Assembly (NCBI RefSeq): GCF_022458865.1
Contig: NZ_JAJNMU010000039.1
Span: 1 to 59,639, forward strand
From: Paenibacillus periandrae
GTDB taxonomy: Bacteria; Bacillota; Bacilli; Paenibacillales; NBRC-103111
DNA: 59,639 nt
Direction: 5' to 3'
Made by a program: the position numbers and the translations under genes. The notes beneath the pieces were generated by a model. That model saw only the letters and a program-made list of their open reading frames with translations, made no database searches and was not told the DNA's origin. Below, one piece after another: positions 33,100 to 41,952 of the stretch; position 1 is the stretch's first letter, and each line of letters begins with the position of its first letter.

Positions 33100-36000
33100 T
33101 CTGTAATTCTCCCTTCGATTTCAAAGCTCGCTTATATTGTACCAGAAACCTTTCGAGCAGATCGATGGATTCTTCTGGCTGTAAACCTTTACCCTTGAGC
33201 TGGATATGGATTTGCGGACCCGCTATCAGCTTGAATCGTTGATCAAATTCGCTTGCCAGTGCGGCTAAAGCCTGACCATCCAGATTAGGGGTTTGATCAG
33301 CATGAATCTTGATCTCATAATCGGCAGCCTTTTGTGAAATCGTTTCGATGGCATACATTGCACCGTATACCTTCAATCTGGCAACAGCCAGCAAATGATG
33401 CACCGCCTGCGGCAGGTCGCCAAAACGGTCTACAAGCTCGTCATGCAGCTCGGCTACTTCATCCAACGTTTTGAGAGCTGCTACCTTTTTATAAATTTCA
33501 ATTTTTTGCACACTATCATAAATATAATCTCCAGGAATGTACGCATCTAATTGTATATCCAGTACGGTTGACCATGGCTTTTGCACCACTGGCGCTTCCC
33601 CGGTAATCTCATGCTTACGCTTGGCAATTTCCTCACCCAGCATTTGCGAATACAAATCAAAACCAACGGAGGCAATAAAACCATGCTGCTCCGAGCCGAG
33701 CAAGTTACCTGCGCCGCGGATGGACAAATCCCTCATCGCAATTTTAAACCCTGATCCAAGTTCTGTAAACTCTTTTATGGCCTGCAGACGCTTTTCAGCG
33801 ATCTCTGTTAGTACTTTGTCCCGTTGATACGTAAAGTAAGCATAAGCAATTCGATTCGAACGTCCTACGCGGCCTCTGAGCTGGTACAGCTGGGACAAGC
33901 CCATCCGGTCTGCATCATGAACAATCAGGGTATTGACATTGGGAATGTCTACACCTGTTTCGATAATACTGGTAGACACAAGAACGTCGAACTCCCCATC
34001 CAAAAAGTCCAGGATCGTTTTTTCCAGCTCATGCTCGGTCATTTGACCATGCGCTACCGTCACCCGCGCATCGGGAACGAGCATCGATATTTGTTCAGCC
34101 ATTTGGTTGATGCCCTGAACGCGGTTAAACAAATAGTATACCTGTCCTTCACGCGCAAGCTCTCGCTCAATCGCTTCACGGACGAGTCCCGTGTTATGCT
34201 CCACAACATATGTTTGTACCGGAAAGCGATTCTCCGGTGGCGTCTCGATAACAGATAAATCACGAACTCCCAACATCGACATGTGAAGCGTACGTGGAAT
34301 GGGCGTTGCTGTCAATGTCAGCACGTCAACATTCGTTTTGAGACGCTTAAGCTTTTCCTTGTGAGAAACGCCAAACCGCTGTTCTTCATCAACAACCAGC
34401 AGACCAAGGTCCTTAAACTTCACATCAGCTGATAGTAACCGATGCGTCCCGATAACAATATCAACGGTTCCAGCCTTAACTCCCTTCATTGTCTCCGCTT
34501 GATCCTTCTTGGAACGGAAACGGCTCAATACCTGAATATTGAAGGGATAACCGGAGAAACGCTCACGGAAGGTCTCATAATGCTGCTGGGCCAAAATAGT
34601 TGTAGGTACCAGTACAGCCACCTGTTTGCCATCGATGGCTGATTTAAAGGCTGCTCGAATAGCAACCTCGGTCTTCCCGTACCCAACATCTCCGCAAAGC
34701 AGACGATCCATAGGCCGCGGCTTTTCCATATCTTCCTTGATTTCACTGATTGCCCGCAGTTGATCCGACGTCTCTTCGTAAGGAAACATACCTTCAAATT
34801 CCTGCTGATAGGTGCTATCCGGATTAAATCCGTAGCCTGTCGTCGCCTGGCGCTCCGCATAGAGCTTGATCAGATCATCGGCGATATCCTCTACAGAGGA
34901 ACGCGCCTTGCTTTTCACACGATTCCAGTCCGCACCGCCCAGCTTATAAACCTTCGGTTCCTTTTCCTCAGAGCCAACATACTTCTGAATCAAGTCGATC
35001 TGGTCGATAGGCACAGACAGCTTGTCGCCGCCCGCATACAAAATATGCAAATAATCCTTGTGAATGCCGCCTACTTCCAGAGTCCCGATACCTACAAATT
35101 TGCCGATACCATGATTGACATGAACAACGTAATCACCCAGCTTCAGCTCCTGGTAGCTTTTAATCCGCTCGGCATTTTCGATCTTCTTGTCAACCTTACG
35201 TACTTTGCGCTGCTTCTGGGTGAACATTTCGCCTTCTGTAATGACAACCAAATGAATATTAGGCAGCTCGAACCCTGTCTGCAGATTACCGTTGAGTATT
35301 GTCGGCTCATCGATGTTGTAGTCCGCCAATACGCGGCGCACCCGCTCCACACGCTCTTCGCCATTGGCCAGTATAAGCACTTTAGCGTTAGACTTTTTCC
35401 AGCGCTCCATCTCGTTTTTAAGCACATTCATTTGGCCGTGAAAATTTTGCATCACCCTGCACATAAAATTAACGATATTTTGCGGTTGTGTTTGCGGTAC
35501 CTGGCGCAGGAACAAGGACATGTATAAGGTCGGATACGGCTTGCGCTGCAGTAATGTTTCATACGGCTTGGAAAGGACAAGGGCAGGGATGCTTTTTCCA
35601 TCCTGCAGCGACATCGTCATCCATTCCGCCTCATCGCGCTCAAGCTGCTTTGCCGTTTCCAATAAACGCGCCGGCTCGTCTATAAGCAGGATGGAATCGT
35701 GGGGCATGTAATCCAGCAAGGTTTTACGCTCTGGATAAAGCAATGAAACATACTTGAACAAGCCCGGGAAAAAGCTGCCTTCCCGCATCATTTCGATTTC
35801 ATGTCCAACACCTTCGAGCAATCGATCCTTCGCATTGCGGTCGGACATTTTATCCAGCTGCGCCTGTAACAGGTCTGACGCATGCTGAGCCGTGTCTTGT
35901 AAACGTTTTCCATCGGCAACAATCTCACGGCATGGCGTTATGACCAACTCATTCAATTTATCAATCGAACGTTGGTCCGCTATATCAAAGCTGCGTATCG

Positions 36001-36607
36001 AATCAATTTCAACATCAAACATCTCAATACGATAGGGCTGAGGTGAAGATAATGGATAGAAATCAATAATGCCCCCGCGGACACTCATTTCTCCCTTGGC
36101 TTCAACTCTTTCCACACGCTCATACCCAAGTCCGACCATACGGACAATCAATTCATCCATAGGGATCTGCTGACCGACTCGAATCGTGATCCGGGCTGCT
36201 GCAACATCTTCTTTATACGGCAGCACCCGCCGCATCCCTGCATAAGGTACTACCACGATTCCGTGAAAATCTGCGGCAAGCCTCGTCAACGCATCAATCC
36301 GCTGTGCAAGCATCTCTGGACTCGCTACGGCTGTCTCAGCAGCCAGCAGCTCCTGGGCTGGAAACAGCAGCACCTTGTCGCTGGGCAAGCACTCTACCAA
36401 GTCTTCAAATATTTTTTGCGCGGAAAACATATTATGCGTGACGATAAACAAGGGCCGCTGAAGCTCCTCGTACACAGCTGCCAGCATGACCTGCCGTGAG
36501 GACCCGGACAAACCGGATAATAATTGTTCCTTCATCCCCGAGCGAACGCCCGAAACGATACTTTGTAAATCAGGATCCGCGGAGAACGCTTGAATTAAAG
36601 CCTGCAA
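33086..36607 (-). CDS. mfd: Transcription-repair coupling factor Mfd
   Basis: Mfd removes stalled RNA polymerase from DNA lesions and recruits UvrA. The 1173-residue protein has the UvrB-like N-domain, the RNA-polymerase-interaction domain (around LKLGDYVVHVNHGIGKFVGI) and a RecG-like translocase with Walker A CGDVGYGKTEVAIRAA, motif II DEEQRFGV and the motifs ATPIPRT and QLRGRVGRS. A C-terminal TRCF domain follows. Length is typical. It overlaps prsA by 14 bp. Upstream (about 36671-36716) is an imperfect hairpin with no T-run. Confidence 0.98.
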   Translation of the reverse strand: MQALIQAFSADPDLQSIVSGVRSGMKEQLLSGLSGSSRQVMLAAVYEELQRPLFIVTHNMFSAQKIFEDLVECLPSDKVLLFPAQELLAAETAVASPEMLAQRIDALTRLAADFHGIVVVPYAGMRRVLPYKEDVAAARITIRVGQQIPMDELIVRMVGLGYERVERVEAKGEMSVRGGIIDFYPLSSPQPYRIEMFDVEIDSIRSFDIADQRSIDKLNELVITPCREIVADGKRLQDTAQHASDLLQAQLDKMSDRNAKDRLLEGVGHEIEMMREGSFFPGLFKYVSLLYPERKTLLDYMPHDSILLIDEPARLLETAKQLERDEAEWMTMSLQDGKSIPALVLSKPYETLLQRKPYPTLYMSLFLRQVPQTQPQNIVNFMCRVMQNFHGQMNVLKNEMERWKKSNAKVLILANGEERVERVRRVLADYNIDEPTILNGNLQTGFELPNIHLVVITEGEMFTQKQRKVRKVDKKIENAERIKSYQELKLGDYVVHVNHGIGKFVGIGTLEVGGIHKDYLHILYAGGDKLSVPIDQIDLIQKYVGSEEKEPKVYKLGGADWNRVKSKARSSVEDIADDLIKLYAERQATTGYGFNPDSTYQQEFEGMFPYEETSDQLRAISEIKEDMEKPRPMDRLLCGDVGYGKTEVAIRAAFKSAIDGKQVAVLVPTTILAQQHYETFRERFSGYPFNIQVLSRFRSKKDQAETMKGVKAGTVDIVIGTHRLLSADVKFKDLGLLVVDEEQRFGVSHKEKLKRLKTNVDVLTLTATPIPRTLHMSMLGVRDLSVIETPPENRFPVQTYVVEHNTGLVREAIERELAREGQVYYLFNRVQGINQMAEQISMLVPDARVTVAHGQMTEHELEKTILDFLDGEFDVLVSTSIIETGVDIPNVNTLIVHDADRMGLSQLYQLRGRVGRSNRIAYAYFTYQRDKVLTEIAEKRLQAIKEFTELGSGFKIAMRDLSIRGAGNLLGSEQHGFIASVGFDLYSQMLGEEIAKRKHEITGEAPVVQKPWSTVLDIQLDAYIPGDYIYDSVQKIEIYKKVAALKTLDEVAELHDELVDRFGDLPQAVHHLLAVARLKVYGAMYAIETISQKAADYEIKIHADQTPNLDGQALAALASEFDQRFKLIAGPQIHIQLKGKGLQPEESIDLLERFLVQYKRALKSKGELQNVIN

Positions 36608-36786
36608 AACGGTACACCCCTCTCACCCATTTAAACCCATATACCTACTATCAAAATCCTCCGCAAACGGGGATAAGGAGCTTCACCAGTTGCGGGTGAG
36701 GCCCCTTGATAAGCCATATGTGAAATCTTTAAATCCTTCATCATTGCCCTGACCTGAACATAACATGAGTCATCGTTCTGATACTT

Positions 36787-36815
36787 GAAAAAAGCCTAGA
36801 CTTCCAAGCCTAGGC
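36787..36815 (-). terminator. fin terminator
   Basis: The stem GCCTAG/CTAGGC, with inner CTT/AAG pairing, is followed by TTTTTT on the minus strand, about 48 bp after the fin stop and before mfd. Confidence 0.75.
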
Positions 36816-36862
36816 CGTTATCATCTACATTTGTTTTCCGTGTGGATCTTGAATTCATGCAA

Positions 36863-37093
36863 TTACTGCAATGGACTCACTATCAAAGATAGCTCCGGAT
36901 TGCTGTCCAAAGCCTCTTTACAATAGTCACAAATTACTTTGACCTTGACATCTCCATTCGGGCTATACGATATTATACTCTGACGCTCCTCAGGGGTCAA
37001 GAAATGGAAGCCCAACAACTGTTCATTCACCTGCTGCTGGGGTAATTCTCCAATTAATGTTTGGCAGTGACGGCAAGTATAAGTAACGGTCAA
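36863..37093 (-). CDS. fin: Anti-sigma-F factor Fin
   Basis: Fin binds RNA polymerase and helps the switch from sigma-F to sigma-G in the forespore. The frame is open to 37117 but AAGGAGGTG lies six bases before a TTG at 37093, giving 76 residues, exactly the B. subtilis length. The zinc-binding pairs are in TCRHCQ and CDYCKE, with YSPNGDVKVKVI between. It lies between pth and mfd, as in B. subtilis (yabK). No clear sigma-F promoter was found. Confidence 0.93.
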   Translation of the reverse strand: MTVTYTCRHCQTLIGELPQQQVNEQLLGFHFLTPEERQSIISYSPNGDVKVKVICDYCKEALDSNPELSLIVSPLQ

Positions 37094-37155
37094 AGCGAAC
37101 ACCTCCTTTTCATTCATTATGACCCAAAAAGGGAAATGCTAGCCTTCATCATCAA

Positions 37156-37716
37156 CTATACGTTAAACTTGGCCATCGTTTTTTCAAAAGGATTTCCTAA
37201 AGCGTACTCCATAGCCTCACAGGTCGTATCCAACAGCTGAGGCATCGATTTGAATTCTTCCTTGGAAAAAGAAGAGAGTACATAATCTGCAATATTATAG
37301 CCCGGTAACGGGCGATTAATTCCCATCCGAATCCGGTTAAAGGACTGGGTTCCCAAATGCTGTATGGTCGATTTAATTCCATTGTGTCCACCAGCACTTC
37401 CCTGATAACGCAGCCTGATTTGCCCAAACGGAGTATCCAGATCATCATAAATGACGATAAAATCCTCAATCGGCGCTTTGAAAAAATCCATAAACGCACG
37501 TATCGACTCACCTGACAAATTCATATACGTCATCGGCTTGATCAAATATACCTTTGTACCGTTCACATTGCCTTCACCGAGCAGTGCCTTGCATTTGCTT
37601 TGTGTTACTTTGATTCCGTGCTTTTCCGCAAAACGATCCACGGCCATAAAACCTATGTTATGACGGGTCGATTGATAGGGAGTGCCCGGATTTCCTAGAC
37701 CAACAATCCACTTCAC
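37156..37716 (-). CDS. pth: Peptidyl-tRNA hydrolase
   Basis: Pth releases peptides from dropped-off peptidyl-tRNA and is essential; the B. subtilis gene is also called spoVC. The 186-residue protein has VGLGNPGTPYQSTRHNIGFMAVD (asparagine and catalytic histidine), LIKPMTYMNLSGE, the aspartate segment VIYDDLDTPFGQIRL and GGHNGIKSTI. It follows ctc after a terminator and precedes fin by 38 bp. Confidence 0.97.
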   Translation of the reverse strand: MKWIVGLGNPGTPYQSTRHNIGFMAVDRFAEKHGIKVTQSKCKALLGEGNVNGTKVYLIKPMTYMNLSGESIRAFMDFFKAPIEDFIVIYDDLDTPFGQIRLRYQGSAGGHNGIKSTIQHLGTQSFNRIRMGINRPLPGYNIADYVLSSFSKEEFKSMPQLLDTTCEAMEYALGNPFEKTMAKFNV

Positions 37717-37850
37717 TCTTTAGTTGCGCCCCTTCCAGACTGCCAAGCTTTCCAAATATCTTATATATATCATACCACAAACCCTACTGCATGTTGCACA
37801 TGGACAGCATGTCCGTTTCTAAAAACATTTTTACCTTTCAAAAAAGCACA

Positions 37851-37883
37851 AAAAAGCGCATCGAATAACGATTCGATACGCTT
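37851..37883 (-). terminator. ctc (rplY) terminator
   Basis: A stem of AAGCG plus ATCGAAT paired with ATTCGAT plus CGCTT (one bulged base on each arm) is followed by TTTTTTG on the minus strand. It lies 27 bp after the ctc stop. Confidence 0.85.
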
Positions 37884-37909
37884 CTGAATCTAACGATAAT
37901 TACAATCAA

Positions 37910-38536
37910 TTACTCAGCTTTGGAATCCGCAGCCTCGGCAGCAGCGCCAGAAGCCTCTGTTGGTTCAGCTTCCACTTCTTCCTCTGCCTTCTGAGGAGCC
38001 AGAACCGATACCAGTACATCATGCTCGTCGGTTTTGATTTCCAGCTTGCTCGATAGCTTCAGCTCGGACACCAGAATGTTTTTGCCGACTTCCAACTCAC
38101 TGATATCCACTACTATGGATTCGGGAAGGTCATCGGGTAAACAACGAATCGAAATTTCATGATGCTGAATTTGCAGAATACCGCCTTCTCTTACACCAAT
38201 CGAGTCGCCATGAAAATCCAGACGAACAGTTGCCGTAACAGGCTCATTCATATTGATTTGATGAAAGTCAACATGGGTTACAAATCTAGAAATCGGATCG
38301 CGTTGAACTTCGTTGATCATCACAGACTGTTTGCCTAGGTCAGGCACATCCATCTCAACAATCGCATTAGGGTGAGTACGAAGCAATGCCAATAATTGCT
38401 TTTCTTCTATCGATATAGCCTTACTTGTAATGTTAGAGCCGTATATAACACCGGGAATTTTTCCATTTGAACGCAATCCTTTGCGCTCAGACTTGGTTGT
38501 ACCTCTCCGTGCTTCTGCTTTCAATGCTAATACCAC
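37910..38536 (-). CDS. ctc: General stress protein Ctc, ribosomal protein bL25
   Basis: This is a bL25/Ctc-family protein that binds 5S rRNA. Two domains are visible: the N-terminal L25 domain (EARRGTTKSERKGLRSNGKIPGVIYG) and the TL5-like C-domain (EVQRDPISRFVTHVDFHQINMNEPVTA... GGILQIQHHEISIRCLPDDLPESI). The C-terminus is rich in glutamate and alanine. The frame is open to 38599; a GTG at 38536 with GAAGGGGG upstream gives 208 residues and is preferred. Only 135 bp separate its start from the glmU stop. Confidence 0.94.
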   Translation of the reverse strand: MVLALKAEARRGTTKSERKGLRSNGKIPGVIYGSNITSKAISIEEKQLLALLRTHPNAIVEMDVPDLGKQSVMINEVQRDPISRFVTHVDFHQINMNEPVTATVRLDFHGDSIGVREGGILQIQHHEISIRCLPDDLPESIVVDISELEVGKNILVSELKLSSKLEIKTDEHDVLVSVLAPQKAEEEVEAEPTEASGAAAEAADSKAE

Positions 38537-38671
38537 GGGTTGTGCCCCCTTCAAATTTCGATGATTTTGCGGATATGCTATTACATTACCCCAAAACAAA
38601 GAAAATCAAACACCGTGGATGATTCTAATCCAACACACGTACTAACTCACTATATATTTCTTTCTCGTTAC

Positions 38672-40090
38672 TCAGGACTTGTTCTTCTTCTCGCTAAATT
38701 TGCTTCTTAACTTGGCTGCATAGCCTGCTTTGTTGACCTGACGTTCGCGAGCAATAGCGACATCGTTGGGCTCCACGTCGTGTGTAATTGTTGAGCCAGC
38801 TACGACATAGGCACCTTTGCCAATCTTCAGTGGGGCGATCAAGTTCACGTTGCTGCCGATAAAGGCATCCTCGCCAACCTCAGTCAATTGTTTATTGAAT
38901 CCATCATAGTTAACCGTGATCGCGCCGCAGCCAAAATTCACATTTTTCCCTACGACGGCATCCCCTATATAGCTCAGATGGGAAACTTTAACGTCGTCAG
39001 CCAAGGTCGCATTCTTGATCTCGACAAAATCCCCGATCTTCACATTCGATCCCAGCTTCGCACCCGGACGCAAGTAAGCATAAGGTCCAATTGCCGTCGC
39101 ATTTCCCACTTCAGCCTCTGACAGCACTGCATACTTGACCTGAACACCGTCAGCTATCGTACTATCCGTAATATCAGCCTGTGGGCCAATGTAGCAATCC
39201 TCTCCGATCACCGTTTTTCCTCGAATCACACTACCCGGCGCCACAATCGTATCGGCTCCGATTTGCACATCCGTCTCGATATAGGTGCTTAATGGGTCCA
39301 GCAAGGTAACTCCGGCCAGCATGTGTTTGTTGTTAATTCGAGCACGCATAATCCGCTCGGCTTCAGACAACTGCACCTTATCGTTGACACCCAGTGTTTC
39401 CATTGCGTCATGGGTACAGTAAGCCTGAACAATTTCATTATCGCCGACCAATATACCAATAACATCCGTTAAATAATATTCCCCCTGCGCATTTTGATTG
39501 GTCACTTTATTCAGCGCATCAAAAAGCTTGCGGTTCGTAAAGCAATACATCCCTGAGTTAATTTCTTTAATAGCCCGCTCCTGATCATTACAGTCTTTCT
39601 GCTCGACAATGCTCGAGAGCCTTCCTTCCTGATCACGAATAATTCTTCCCAGACCTGTAGGGTCCTCCATGATCGCAGTCATCACAGTTGCCGCCGCTCC
39701 TGTTTCCTGATGCAGCTTGATCATATCCAGCAAGGACGCATTCGTAATAAGCGGTGTATCACCATACAGAACCACTGTAAGCCCTTCTTCTGTGCCCAGC
39801 AGCTCCTTCGCCTGAAGAACAGCATGCCCTGTACCAAGCTGCTGCTCCTGCATCGCATACTCAACACGTTCACCCAAGTATGATTTTACGGAATCGGCTC
39901 CATGGCCAACGACAACGACCTTCCGTTTCGCATCTATTTGCTCCAGAGCACTAACCACATGCCCCACCATTGGCTTGCCGCATACCTTGTGAAGTACCTT
40001 ATATAATTTAGATTTCATTCGCTTACCTTGCCCAGCTGCAAGTACAATCCCCATTATACTCAAATCCGTCAACTCCATTTCCCTGAACAT
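38672..40090 (-). CDS. glmU: Bifunctional UDP-GlcNAc pyrophosphorylase / glucosamine-1-phosphate acetyltransferase
   Basis: GlmU makes UDP-N-acetylglucosamine for peptidoglycan. The N-terminal uridyltransferase has IVLAAGQGKRMKSKLYKVLH and GKPMVGHV, VLYGDTPLI; the C-terminal left-handed beta helix shows hexapeptide repeats and the acetyltransferase region LRPGAKLGSNVKIGDFVEIK, HLSYIGDA, NFGCGAITVNYDG. The ATG at 40090 has GAGG seven bases ahead and gives 472 residues; TTG at 40063 or ATG at 40054 would give a length nearer to B. subtilis. No prs gene follows it. Confidence 0.96.
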   Translation of the reverse strand: MFREMELTDLSIMGIVLAAGQGKRMKSKLYKVLHKVCGKPMVGHVVSALEQIDAKRKVVVVGHGADSVKSYLGERVEYAMQEQQLGTGHAVLQAKELLGTEEGLTVVLYGDTPLITNASLLDMIKLHQETGAAATVMTAIMEDPTGLGRIIRDQEGRLSSIVEQKDCNDQERAIKEINSGMYCFTNRKLFDALNKVTNQNAQGEYYLTDVIGILVGDNEIVQAYCTHDAMETLGVNDKVQLSEAERIMRARINNKHMLAGVTLLDPLSTYIETDVQIGADTIVAPGSVIRGKTVIGEDCYIGPQADITDSTIADGVQVKYAVLSEAEVGNATAIGPYAYLRPGAKLGSNVKIGDFVEIKNATLADDVKVSHLSYIGDAVVGKNVNFGCGAITVNYDGFNKQLTEVGEDAFIGSNVNLIAPLKIGKGAYVVAGSTITHDVEPNDVAIARERQVNKAGYAAKLRSKFSEKKNKS

Positions 40091-40121
40091 GTTATGACCT
40101 CAATTTTATATGAATCCGTAC

Positions 40122-40150
40122 CAAAAGAAAAGAGAGCCTCGAAAGGCTCC
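40122..40150 (-). terminator. spoVG terminator
   Basis: The stem GAGCCT/AGGCTC with a TTCG-type loop is followed by TCTTTTCTTTT on the minus strand, 13 bp after the spoVG stop. It makes spoVG a separate unit from glmU. Confidence 0.8.
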
Positions 40151-40162
40151 CCGGAATACGTA

Positions 40163-40456
40163 TTATGCTCCTTCAACGATAACGGCTTCTTCTTCTGTTT
40201 CAGACGCGGCCAAATCGTATTCTGCCAGAACAGCAGCTTGGATTTTTTCGCGTGTAGTTGAAGAAATCGGATGAGCGATATCTCTAAACTCTCCATCCGG
40301 TGTTCGCTTGCTGGGCATTGCCACGAACATCCCGTTATTCCCGTCAATAACTCGTATGTCATGAACGACAAATTCGTTATCTATGGTAATGGAAGCGATG
40401 GCTTTCATTCTTCCCTCGGAGTTAACCCGACGGAGTCTTACGTCTGTAATTTGCAC
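40163..40456 (-). CDS. spoVG: Regulatory protein SpoVG
   Basis: SpoVG is a small DNA/RNA-binding regulator affecting division, capsule and sporulation. The 97-residue protein has the conserved core MQITDVRLRRVNSEGRMKAIASIT, VVHDIRVIDGN and VAMPSKRTPDGEFRDIAHPI, identical in pattern to B. subtilis. AAGGTGG precedes the start. It is expressed from a sigma-H promoter with A/T-rich upstream DNA, and is flanked by ridA-purR upstream and glmU downstream. Confidence 0.97.
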   Translation of the reverse strand: MQITDVRLRRVNSEGRMKAIASITIDNEFVVHDIRVIDGNNGMFVAMPSKRTPDGEFRDIAHPISSTTREKIQAAVLAEYDLAASETEEEAVIVEGA

Positions 40457-40499
40457 TAGTGTTCACCACCTTTTCACATCTTGAGAAGACTTGGTGTTT

Positions 40500-40528
40500 A
40501 AATTCCACATTTTGGTGCTAAATCCTTC
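40500..40528 (-). promoter_or_regulatory. Sigma-H promoter of spoVG with A/T-rich upstream box
   Basis: On the minus strand, -35 GAAGGATTT (40520-40528) and -10 GTGGAATTT (40500-40508) are separated by 11 bp and match the sigma-H pattern RNAGGAWWW-N11-RNNGAATWW. The 50 bp upstream (40529-40582) are almost pure A/T, like the AbrB-bound box of B. subtilis spoVG. Confidence 0.85.
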
Positions 40529-40579
40529 TTTTTTTTGTAACATTTTAACTATTTTTTTAATTATTTATTTAATTAAAAA

Positions 40580-40972
40580 TTATTCGACAATTCTCGCCGC
40601 TATCAGTTCTATTTCGACAAAAACATCCCTTGGTAAACGGGCTACTTCCACGGTAGAGCGGGATGGCTTATGCGTTCCGAAGTAGGCAGCATAGATTTCA
40701 TTCACCTTTGCAAACTGATTCATATCCTTCAGGAAAACGGTTGCTTTGATCACTGTATCGAAACTCGCTCCACCTTCAGCCAACACGGCCTCCAGATTGC
40801 GAAATACTTGATGGGTCTGCTCTTCGATTCCACCTTCAACCACTTGTCCATCAAGTCCGAGCGGAATTTGTCCGGATGTAAACAATAGATTGCCAAATTG
40901 AACAGCTTGTGAATAAGGCCCAATGGCTGCTGGTGCTTTATCGGTCGCAATTGTATTCAAAGATATCGTCAT
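40580..40972 (-). CDS. ridA: Enamine/imine deaminase RidA (YabJ)
   Basis: RidA hydrolyses reactive enamines and imines from PLP enzymes. The 130-residue protein has the trimeric YjgF fold with IATDKAPAAIGPYSQAVQFG, GNLLFTSGQIPLG, the arginine in SRSTVEVARLP, and IELIAARIVE at the end. It lies 3 bp after the purR stop, as yabJ does in B. subtilis where it assists PurR. Its last codons include two sequences that match Spo0A boxes. Confidence 0.95.
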   Translation of the reverse strand: MTISLNTIATDKAPAAIGPYSQAVQFGNLLFTSGQIPLGLDGQVVEGGIEEQTHQVFRNLEAVLAEGGASFDTVIKATVFLKDMNQFAKVNEIYAAYFGTHKPSRSTVEVARLPRDVFVEIELIAARIVE

Positions 40973-40975
40973 AAG

Positions 40976-41803
40976 TCACTCTCCATCAGAAAAATAGTTT
41001 CCAGGTTCTACCGTTATATGCTTCGTCCGCGGATCTACACCTGACAGCTTGGCCAGCGAAATGTAGTCCTCTACCAGATGCTCTTCTACCTCACCGGATT
41101 CAACGAACACCCCTACGCCTTTAACTGTCGCTTTAAACTCCTGCAATAAATCCATCATGCCATGAACTGTACCGCCTACACGCATAAAATCATCTATAAT
41201 CAGCACGCGCGACTCTTCCTTCATCGCCCGACGCGACAAAGACATCGTCTGAATCCGTTTGTTGGAGCCAGAAACATAGTTAATACTCACTGCCGAGCCT
41301 TCAGTCACCTTATTATCACGTCGTACGATAACGACAGGTAAATTTAAAAAGGTCGCTGTCGCATAAGCAAGCGGTATACCCTTCGTTTCGACGGTCATCA
41401 CCACATCAATATCTTTCGCAGCAAATGCTGTCGCAAACATTTTGCCAACCTCATTCAAAATAAGCGGCTGCCCCATAATATCGGACATATACATATATCC
41501 GCCAGGCAGGATACGTTCCGGCTGCTCCAGCTGTCGGCATATCCCTTGGATGAATTGCAAAGAGTACGCTTTCGAAACCTTGGGAATAAATTTCACCCCT
41601 CCGGCCGCTCCAGCCAGCGTTTGCAGATCGCCAAGCCGCTCCTCCTCAAACACTTCCTTAATGATCGCCAAATCCTCACTGATTGAAGACTTTGCTGAAT
41701 TATACCTGTCGGCAAATGTAGTTAAAGGAATCAGTGTATGGGGGCGAAAAAGCAAGTATTGCGTCATTTCGACCAACCTTGCACTTCTTTTCATTTTTTT
41801 CAT
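40976..41803 (-). CDS. purR: Purine operon repressor PurR
   Basis: PurR represses purine genes and is inactivated by PRPP. The 275-residue protein has a winged-helix N-terminus (KRSARLVEMTQYLLFRPHTLIPLTTFADRYNSAKSSISED) and a phosphoribosyltransferase-like domain with the PRPP motif RVLIIDDFMRVGGTVHGMMD. The frame is open to 41863; the ATG at 41803 with GAGGGGG upstream fits the family. Its own promoter lies upstream, and the ridA gene follows closely. Confidence 0.95.
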   Translation of the reverse strand: MKKMKRSARLVEMTQYLLFRPHTLIPLTTFADRYNSAKSSISEDLAIIKEVFEEERLGDLQTLAGAAGGVKFIPKVSKAYSLQFIQGICRQLEQPERILPGGYMYMSDIMGQPLILNEVGKMFATAFAAKDIDVVMTVETKGIPLAYATATFLNLPVVIVRRDNKVTEGSAVSINYVSGSNKRIQTMSLSRRAMKEESRVLIIDDFMRVGGTVHGMMDLLQEFKATVKGVGVFVESGEVEEHLVEDYISLAKLSGVDPRTKHITVEPGNYFSDGE

Positions 41804-41853
41804 AGTGCACCCCCTCATGGTAAAATTCATTAAAATCCGAATATTATAATGAG

Positions 41854-41883
41854 AATATACCATTTTTATACGTATTTATTCAA
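41854..41883 (-). promoter_or_regulatory. purR promoter (sigma-A)
   Basis: On the minus strand, -35 TTGAAT (41878-41883) and -10 TATATT (41854-41859) have an 18-bp spacer. It is in the ispE-purR intergenic region. Confidence 0.65.
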
Positions 41884-41952
41884 GATGTCCATGAAAATTA
41901 TTCTAACATAGAACTAACATTTTATCATTTCTGCATTCAGCCCTCCTACTAA

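Noticed and set aside
36671..36716. Imperfect long hairpin upstream of mfd
   Set aside because: No T-run, several unpaired bases and no known leader family; listed only in the mfd entry.
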